A DNA stretch of 49,395 nt. Source: a virus. The DNA is taken from positions 1 to 49,395 of the IMG/VR virus record IMGVR_UViG_3300037808_001135. One strand, given 5' to 3'. The position numbers and the translations under genes are program-made. A model generated the notes under the pieces. The model searched no databases and was not told the origin of the DNA. It saw only the letters and a program-made list of their open reading frames with translations. Shown here piece after piece: positions 4,458-10,084 of the stretch (position 1 is the stretch's first letter; every line of letters starts with the position of its first letter).

Positions 4458-5929
4458 TGGCTGTCACACTGACGCCGACAGACGGAACCACCATCCAGCC
4501 GAACATCGTCCACATCTTCCTGGACGACCCCATGCTCGAGCTCATGGGATTCATGGCCCCGAGACAGGACTGGGGCGGGGCCCATGCCCTGCGGCCACAG
4601 ACGCCCTTCCTCGACTCGATGTGCGAAGCGGGCGTGCTCTGCCTCGACCATTACGCCAACCCGGTCTGCTCCACCTCGAGAGCGACCATGCTCACCGGGC
4701 TCTACCCCCACACCCACGGCGTGGGCACTGTCGTCGACGTCTCTCGCAAAAGCCCCGTCTTCGCGGAGTTCAATGTCCAGGCGGGATACAACGGCCTCAG
4801 CACCACCGCCATGCTGCTCAAGGCCGCCGGCTACAACACCGGCATTGTCGGCAAGTGGCACCTGGCCAACCACACCACCGACGTCCCCGCCGGTACTGGC
4901 TTCCCCCACATCAAACTGGCCTCGAACGGGGGCGGCTTCGACGATGCCAGGTGCGTCTTCTCCAACCTGGTGGTTCCCCCCGACGTCGGCTACTACAACT
5001 ACAACTGGTGGGATGGAACCACCGTCACCGCCGAGACAGAGTACCTCACCTCCAAGCAGGCCACCGAGGCGATCGACTTCACCACCACCAGCTCGGAGCC
5101 GTTCTATCTCTACATGCCAACCAACGACACCCACGACCCACTGGATGCCGTTCCTGCCGGCCTGCCCTACTCTGACGACTTCGATCCCCCTGCGGTTGCC
5201 GCTGTCTACACTCGCTACACCGCACACATCGAAGGCCTCGACCGTGAGCTCCAGCGCTTCTACGACAACATCCCCATTCAGAAGCGGGACCGGACCATCT
5301 TCTTCATCTCCGCCGACAACGGCTCCTCCGACGATGTCCTCGAGAACGCTCGCGACCAGTTCGGACTGAACATCGGGGACACTCACGACTTCCTGACCGA
5401 TCGCCCCGAACGGCGCTGGAAGCAGTCGGTCTACGAGGGAGGGGCCCGCTCCTGGTGCATCATCGCCGGCAAGCCCGTGCACACGCCCGGGCGCACCTCC
5501 GGGGTCCTGACTCACATCACCGACTTCATGCCCACCTTCCTCGACCTGGCACACGCAGCCCATCCGGCCGGGCTGGTGGGCTACTCGATGGAGCCGATCA
5601 TCAAGAACGACACCCTCGGCCGGGATACCTGGGCCAGGCAGCAGGTGCTCACCGACCACTGGTCCCCCAACGGCGACTGGACCGCCATCACAGGGGCCGA
5701 GACCAACACCAACTTCTTCCGACGCGCCTTCTCCAGCCAGGTCAACGTCAGCGGAAGGTGGAAGCTGATCCAGGACTACACCCTGCCCGACCTCCTCTAC
5801 CAACTCGAGGGGCCCGGGGGGGTGCGTATCGACCCACACGAGCGCAACCCGATCGACTGGACGTCTGGTACCGGCGCCACAGTCAAGTCTGAGCTCGAGA
5901 CCCAGTTGACCGCGGAACTGGCCCGATGA
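4457..5929 (+). CDS. Sulfatase (arylsulfatase / alkaline-phosphatase superfamily)
   Basis: The 490-aa protein has the sulfatase landmarks in order: metal-binding Asp23-Asp24 after NIVHIFL; the nucleophile motif C71-S-T-S-R75 followed by ATMLTGLYPHTHGV; GKWHL (132-136) with Lys133 and His135; THDP with His226; DNG (287-289); and Lys322 with YEGG (326-329). In the family the cysteine is oxidised to formylglycine and sulfate esters are hydrolysed with a bound divalent metal. The usual Pro/Ala at the third position of CxPxR is Thr73 here. No signal peptide is visible. The ATG at 4457 overlaps the upstream stop (TGATG), and the stop overlaps the next gene (ATGA). Its place at the head of the virion operon suggests a role in host-surface glycan modification or a virion enzyme. 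A phosphonate monoester hydrolase is an alternative within the superfamily. Confidence 0.93.
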   Translation: MAVTLTPTDGTTIQPNIVHIFLDDPMLELMGFMAPRQDWGGAHALRPQTPFLDSMCEAGVLCLDHYANPVCSTSRATMLTGLYPHTHGVGTVVDVSRKSPVFAEFNVQAGYNGLSTTAMLLKAAGYNTGIVGKWHLANHTTDVPAGTGFPHIKLASNGGGFDDARCVFSNLVVPPDVGYYNYNWWDGTTVTAETEYLTSKQATEAIDFTTTSSEPFYLYMPTNDTHDPLDAVPAGLPYSDDFDPPAVAAVYTRYTAHIEGLDRELQRFYDNIPIQKRDRTIFFISADNGSSDDVLENARDQFGLNIGDTHDFLTDRPERRWKQSVYEGGARSWCIIAGKPVHTPGRTSGVLTHITDFMPTFLDLAHAAHPAGLVGYSMEPIIKNDTLGRDTWARQQVLTDHWSPNGDWTAITGAETNTNFFRRAFSSQVNVSGRWKLIQDYTLPDLLYQLEGPGGVRIDPHERNPIDWTSGTGATVKSELETQLTAELAR

Positions 5930-6318
5930 AGGACAACGACGCCCGCATGCCAAAGGAGAACATCCAGGCCACCAAGGACGCCAACCGCATCCTCACCAAG
6001 GCCAGTGACCCGCACTGGAAGGAGAAGGCTAAGTGGTACCAGGAGAAGCAGGCGCCGCACGTGGGCGTCCGCGACCAGGTCCAAGCGTATGAGGACCGGA
6101 TCGTCGACGGCGAGGCCATGAGCCCCGACGAGATGCTGCGCCTCTCTCAGTTGGTCATGCTCGACCTCCTCAAGACACACCGGCCCGGCACCAGATTCCA
6201 AGCGGCCAAGAAGTTGATGGAGATGGCTCAAGACATGGGAGGGCGCCGTGAGGAGCGCCAGGACGAGGCTGACAAGGCCCCCGAGAAGAGCGCGGCAGAC
6301 CTAGCGCGCGGGCGCTGA
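5926..6318 (+). CDS. Hypothetical helical protein, 130 aa
   Basis: Charged, predicted all-helical protein (GEAMSPDEMLRLSQLVMLDL around residues 62-81) with a lysine/arginine/glutamate-rich C terminus. It overlaps the sulfatase stop by four bases (ATGA). The family is unknown. Its position before the terminase, with a helical core and charged tail, would allow it to be a small terminase subunit, though the 7074 gene is the better candidate. About 50 non-coding bases follow before the next strong ribosome site. Confidence 0.75.
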   Translation: MKDNDARMPKENIQATKDANRILTKASDPHWKEKAKWYQEKQAPHVGVRDQVQAYEDRIVDGEAMSPDEMLRLSQLVMLDLLKTHRPGTRFQAAKKLMEMAQDMGGRREERQDEADKAPEKSAADLARGR

Positions 6319-6368
6319 GCCCTGTACCGTCTCCGCATCTTTTACCCCTAGCACCTCCAGGAGGAACC

Positions 6369-6629
6369 ATGCAGCCCGCCACCCGCACCAGCGGCAAGAA
6401 GAAGGCGTCCAAGAAGAAGACGTCCAAGAAGACCACCCAGACCGTCACCGCCCAGGGCCTTCTATCATCCCTGCGCACCATGAAGCTCAAGGAGATCCGC
6501 CTCGCGGCCAAGCACTCCGAGGCCAAGGCGGCCACCAAGCTCGTCAAGGACGAGTACCGCGCCATCCGGGATGAGCTGACCCAGCTCGAGGTCGACATCG
6601 CAAAGCAGCAGGGCCGACTGTTCGCCTGA
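6369..6629 (+). CDS. Small lysine-rich protein, 86 aa
   Basis: The N terminus is a lysine/serine/threonine tail (GKKKASKKKTSKKTT near residues 9-23), like histone H1-type tails. The rest is a charged helix, probably coiled coil (YRAIRDELTQLEVDIAKQQG). The start follows an excellent AGGAGG site. The KKKASKK segment recurs at the C terminus of the 6765 gene. It may bind DNA or act as an assembly factor. Function unknown. Confidence 0.82.
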   Translation: MQPATRTSGKKKASKKKTSKKTTQTVTAQGLLSSLRTMKLKEIRLAAKHSEAKAATKLVKDEYRAIRDELTQLEVDIAKQQGRLFA

Positions 6630-6694
6630 GGGCCCGGGGGTGCTACAAGTGGACCTCCCTCCTAGGCAACGCTAGTGGTTCCTCCATCAGCGTC

Positions 6695-6727
6695 GACCCC
6701 CTGTCAGCCTTGTGCGGGCAGGGGGTC
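6695..6727 (+). terminator. Terminator-like hairpin GACCCCCTG / CAGGGGGTC
   Basis: A nine-bp perfect stem with a 15-base loop, followed by ATTT, lies 66 bases after the 6369 gene. Its 3' arm overlaps the GGGGGTCATTTGC element, so termination and re-initiation sit side by side. Confidence 0.6.
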
Positions 6728-6758
6728 ATTTGCATCCCGGGATGCACAGTGGTACATC
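6721..6758 (+). promoter_or_regulatory. Promoter-like element with internal palindrome
   Basis: GGGGGTCATTTGC is a diverged third copy of the GGGGTGATTTGCG element. TTGCAT (6730-6735) and TACATC (6753-6758) are 17 bases apart. A perfect 16-bp palindrome (TGCATCCCGGGATGCA, 6731-6746) lies between them and would make a good operator. Initiation about seven bases after the -10 would fall on the ATG at 6765, suggesting a leaderless message. Confidence 0.5.
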
Positions 6759-6764
6759 GGCAGG

Positions 6765-7073
6765 ATGATGAACAACAAACAGAGAGCTCGCTGCGAGGCG
6801 CTCATTTACCACGCCGCCCCCGAGGTCTTCACGGAGCCCTCTCTGGTCAAGCAGGTCCGCTACCTGGGGCAAGACGACCCCTGCTTCGTGGGCCTTCAGG
6901 AGAAGCTCAAGCTCTCCATCGTAAAGCAGCAAGCCGCGGTCGCCCTGCTTGAGGACACCCTCACCTTCCTCGAGACCGAGGTCGAGGCGGCTACACCGAT
7001 AGAGCTGCCGGGCGAGGAGAAGGTCATCAAGAGGAAGCTCGGCAAGAAGAAGGCCAGCAAGAAGCTCGCCTGA
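6765..7073 (+). CDS. Hypothetical protein with basic C-terminal tail, 102 aa
   Basis: Helical protein whose C terminus is basic (KRKLGKKKASKKLA); the KKKASKK motif is shared with the 6369 protein. Two consecutive ATGs (6765 and 6768) are preceded by CAGG only, too close for a normal ribosome site. Upstream codons from 6675 read through a terminator and promoter and are not coding. Residues 45-70 form a predicted helix (LKLSIVKQQAAVALLEDTLTF). A GTG start for the next gene follows the stop directly. Possibly a DNA-binding or packaging accessory protein; not recognised. Confidence 0.75.
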   Translation: MMNNKQRARCEALIYHAAPEVFTEPSLVKQVRYLGQDDPCFVGLQEKLKLSIVKQQAAVALLEDTLTFLETEVEAATPIELPGEEKVIKRKLGKKKASKKLA

Positions 7074-7334
7074 GTGGTCAGTTGTTCGATCGAGGGGTGC
7101 GAGCTGGGCGCAAGGGTCCGGGGCTACTGCCGTAACTGTGTGCGCAAGCTCCGGCGGCGGGGGATCGGGGTAAGCGGGGAGACACGCATCCCCGACATCC
7201 CCACCCGGGCCGCCAAGGTCACTCCCGAGGAGAAGGTGGAGATGGTTCGCCTGCGCTCCCTCGGCTGGACCACCTACCAGATTGCCAAGCACGTGCATGT
7301 CAACCAATCGACTGTCAGCAGGCACTTGCCGTGA
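7074..7334 (+). CDS. Zinc-finger plus helix-turn-helix protein, candidate small terminase
   Basis: The 86-aa protein begins at a GTG directly after the previous stop. Residues 4-22 contain four cysteines in the pattern C-x4-C-x9-C-x2-C (SIEGC, RGYCRNC), then a basic stretch. Residues 51-86 form a resolvase-type helix-turn-helix (GWTTYQIAKHVHVNQSTVSR). A small DNA-binding protein immediately upstream of, and overlapping (GTGA), the large terminase gene is the usual place of the small terminase subunit that recognises the packaging site. It could equally be a transcription regulator. The domain calls are firm and the role is inferred. Confidence 0.82.
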   Translation: MVSCSIEGCELGARVRGYCRNCVRKLRRRGIGVSGETRIPDIPTRAAKVTPEEKVEMVRLRSLGWTTYQIAKHVHVNQSTVSRHLP

Positions 7335-9451
7335 AGGCCCCTGAGCTGCGCAGGCTCCGGGGGTGGAGGGAGCCGACCGAGAAGCAGAAGGACGAGATAT
7401 ACGACGCCTGCCGGCTGGAGTTCCCCGACGATGAGGACCAACGCGAGGCTCTCGAGTTCAAGGTGCGCTACTCTCGCCACCGTATGCCGCAGATCCGGCA
7501 GTTCATCGAGGCCCACCTCAAGATCAAGGACGTCGCTGGCCGCATCATCCCCTTCATCCTCAACCAGACTCAGCGCTATGCCCTGGCGCAGATCCTGAGA
7601 GAAGGGCGTAAGCGAGAGGCCTGGGTCGACCCCTCGAACGGCAAGGTCATCTACCGGCGCGAGCGAGACGTTGGGGTGGCCGGCAAGACACGCATCTTCT
7701 GGCGCGAGCTCGCGAGCGGTGCCGAGTTTGACCAGGTGCCCCGCAGTGTCTGGGATGGCATGCACCTCGAGCGCGCACCCGGCCCGGTGCTCTTCATTGT
7801 CCTCAAGGCCCGCCAGCACGGCATCTCCACCCTCGTCCAGGCGCTCTTCTTCGAGTCGATCATGCGCGGCGACAACGTGGCCGTGAAGTTGATGAGCCAC
7901 GCCGGAGAGTCCGCCGCGGAGATCCTTGAGATGCCTGGTCGCTTTATCGACTACCTCGAGATTGACGGCCGCCCGATCAAGCTGCCGATGACCTCGCGCA
8001 ACGACTCTGAAGGCCTGATCCACTTCGACAAGCCCATCGGGGGCAAGATCACGATCGGCACCGCCCAGGCCAAGAAGGACCCCGGCCGGGGGTCGACCTA
8101 CCAGAAGGGCCACTTCACCGAGATTGGCGACTGGGAGCCCAAGGCCTACGAGTTGATGACCGCCCTGATGCAGGTCGTGCACCACGTGCCCGGCACCGTC
8201 GTCGCGGCGGAGTCAACGGCCAAGGGAGCCCAGGGGTGGTTCTACGACCAGTGGCATCTGGCCGAGCGCGGCGAGTCTGACTTCGTGCCGATCTTCCTGC
8301 CCTGGTTTTGGAGCGAGGAGTACCGCCGCGACACCGCCACCGCCTCTGAGTTGCAGGAGATCGAGAACACTCTCGACGACCCCAAGTTCTGCTCTGCCAG
8401 CGAGGAGACGTACCTGCTCGAGCAGGTCTACTACCGACCGGGCCACGGCCATGTGAAGGTTGACTACTACCAACTGGCCTGGCGTCGGTGGGCGATCTTC
8501 AACAAGTGCGGGGGCATCCTCGAGAAGTTCCACCAGGAGTACCCGGCCTTTCCGGCCGAAGCCTTCCTCGCGTCGGGGCGCCCGGTCTTCGACCAGATCC
8601 TGATGCACAAGCGCCTTCAGGCTGGGCAGCCCGAGCCCTTCTTTGTGGGCGAGCTCGCACCTATGGACTGGAAGACCTTCCTGTCTGAGGAGGACCCGAT
8701 CGACTGGTTTGAGAAGTGGCCCGAGCCCGAGCGCGTCAAGAACCGATTCGGTCACCTGCGTCTATGGGAGGAGCCCGACCGTGAGCTCTCCTATGGCATT
8801 TCGATCGACACCTCCGAAGGGGTTGAGGGTGGCGACTACACCTGCATCGTCGTCGGGGAGTTCTACACCGGACGACAGGTCGCGGAGTGGCACGGCCTCT
8901 GCAACCCAATCGACGCCGCGCGCATCGCCTGCCGGCTGGGCTACTGGTATGGCACCGCCCTGATTGGGCCCGAGAAGAACAACCACGGGTACACCTGCAT
9001 CACCGAGCTCGCGGACAACTGCCTCTACCCGAACCTGTACCAGCGCAAGGCGCGGGCCAAGGTGGCGTCGGCGGCAACCGACCAGTTCGGCTGGGTCACC
9101 AACCCCACCACCCGCAAGCAGCTCTTCAACACCATGCGGCGGTTCTTCCTGGACTACCCCGAGCTGTTCGTCTCGAGACCCTTGCTGCTTGAGATGCAGG
9201 GCATGACCTACAATGAACGCGACATCGAAGTCTGCCCCCGCCGAGACCAGCACGGCAACGCCGGGCACGACGACCGCGTCCTGGCATTCGGGATCTTCCT
9301 GCAGATGCGTGACGAGGCCTTCCGCCTGCGCATCGTGAAGACCCCGGAGAAGAAGAAGCGCAACGAATTCGACGCCCACTGGGAGGGCGTTGACGACCTG
9401 TATGAGGCGCACAGCGCCATACCGCACCCCTACGGAGATACCGATGAGTGA
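7331..9451 (+). CDS. terL: Large terminase subunit (DNA packaging ATPase/nuclease)
   Basis: The 706-aa protein has an adenine-binding-type segment (FILNQTQ, 75-81), a deviant Walker A with KARQHGIST (159-167), a Walker B-like HFTEIGDW with catalytic Glu264, and a coupling motif VAAESTAKG (291-299). The C-terminal RNase H-like nuclease shows SIDTSEGVEGGDYTC near residue 491 and HDDRV near 646. It powers DNA translocation through the portal and cuts concatemers. It is longer than many terminases (about 500-600 aa) because of an N-terminal extension and an insertion around 92-150. The GTG start at 7331 overlaps the upstream stop. Confidence 0.95.
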   Translation: MKAPELRRLRGWREPTEKQKDEIYDACRLEFPDDEDQREALEFKVRYSRHRMPQIRQFIEAHLKIKDVAGRIIPFILNQTQRYALAQILREGRKREAWVDPSNGKVIYRRERDVGVAGKTRIFWRELASGAEFDQVPRSVWDGMHLERAPGPVLFIVLKARQHGISTLVQALFFESIMRGDNVAVKLMSHAGESAAEILEMPGRFIDYLEIDGRPIKLPMTSRNDSEGLIHFDKPIGGKITIGTAQAKKDPGRGSTYQKGHFTEIGDWEPKAYELMTALMQVVHHVPGTVVAAESTAKGAQGWFYDQWHLAERGESDFVPIFLPWFWSEEYRRDTATASELQEIENTLDDPKFCSASEETYLLEQVYYRPGHGHVKVDYYQLAWRRWAIFNKCGGILEKFHQEYPAFPAEAFLASGRPVFDQILMHKRLQAGQPEPFFVGELAPMDWKTFLSEEDPIDWFEKWPEPERVKNRFGHLRLWEEPDRELSYGISIDTSEGVEGGDYTCIVVGEFYTGRQVAEWHGLCNPIDAARIACRLGYWYGTALIGPEKNNHGYTCITELADNCLYPNLYQRKARAKVASAATDQFGWVTNPTTRKQLFNTMRRFFLDYPELFVSRPLLLEMQGMTYNERDIEVCPRRDQHGNAGHDDRVLAFGIFLQMRDEAFRLRIVKTPEKKKRNEFDAHWEGVDDLYEAHSAIPHPYGDTDE

Positions 9452-9824
9452 AGTAATCAACCCTACCGCGCCCCTCAGCGTCGGGGCCGGCGAGTCCGCC
9501 GCGCCCCAAGCCATAGACCTCTCAGGTAAGCGCCTGGAGGACCTGCCCCGGTACTTTGAGCCATACGGGGACTACCTCCTTGTCCAGCCGCTCCCGCCGG
9601 AGGAGATCACCAAGGGGGGGATCATCCTGGTCGAGAAGAATGTGGAGCCTCCCGCCATCTCTGTTCTGGTGGCCAAGGGGCCCGATGCGGGGCGCTACGA
9701 GGAGGGCGACTGGCTCAGCCACGCGCCCTTCGTGGGGCAGCACCTGCAGTTGGGGGCGACAAAATTCCTGGTTTTCCGAGAAGAGGAAGTCCTGGGGCGC
9801 CTGGTGGAACGGGAGAGGCCGTAA
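9444..9824 (+). CDS. GroES-like co-chaperonin
   Basis: Residues 41-120 of this 126-aa protein align with GroES/Cpn10: YGDYLLVQPL, then the mobile-loop region with the GroEL-binding signature GGIIL (58-62), then AISVLVAKGPDAGRYEEGDW, and an ending of the KFLVFREEEVLGRL type. GroES caps GroEL and helps fold proteins; phage versions such as T4 gp31 help fold capsid protein. The first 40 residues are an extension not found in bacterial GroES. The ATG at 9444 has GGAGA upstream and overlaps the terminase stop. It sits between terminase and portal, which suggests a role in virion assembly. Confidence 0.88.
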   Translation: MSEVINPTAPLSVGAGESAAPQAIDLSGKRLEDLPRYFEPYGDYLLVQPLPPEEITKGGIILVEKNVEPPAISVLVAKGPDAGRYEEGDWLSHAPFVGQHLQLGATKFLVFREEEVLGRLVERERP

Positions 9825-10084
9825 TGGAGCCCCTGTGGGCGATCTTCGGCGTTCTGGTGCTGTTTCTGTGCCTGGGCGTATGGCTCTCCATGCTGCTCTG
9901 GCTGCAGCTCACCCGCATGCAAAAGCGACAGCTCGACTTGACGGAGCTGTTCGCATCGCAGATTGTGGCCTTCAAGTTCGGAGACGCCGGAGCACTACCG
10001 AGCCCCACGGTGCCTGACCAGTACCCGCGGGGCATGGACTTTGAAGATCCCGAGAGACATGTAGGAAGCGGCAGCATCACCTGA
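9824..10084 (+). CDS. Small single-pass membrane protein, 86 aa
   Basis: One strong membrane helix spans about residues 5-28 (WAIFGVLVLFLCLGVWLSML), followed by a short charged helix and a polar tail. There is no lipobox. The ATG overlaps the GroES stop (TAATG) and its own stop overlaps the portal ATG (TGATG). Membrane proteins encoded beside portal genes are uncommon. It might be a holin or a small inner-membrane assembly factor, but neither is established. Confidence 0.8.
   Translation: MEPLWAIFGVLVLFLCLGVWLSMLLWLQLTRMQKRQLDLTELFASQIVAFKFGDAGALPSPTVPDQYPRGMDFEDPERHVGSGSIT

Noticed and set aside
4208-5953. A 581-aa open frame on the minus strand opposite the sulfatase
   Set aside because: It is Val/Gly/Glu-rich shadow translation of a GC-rich gene; the plus strand has all sulfatase motifs and proper starts.
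7274-8185. A 303-aa minus-strand frame opposite the terminase
   Set aside because: Complementary shadow of terL codons; no ribosome site and no recognisable domain.
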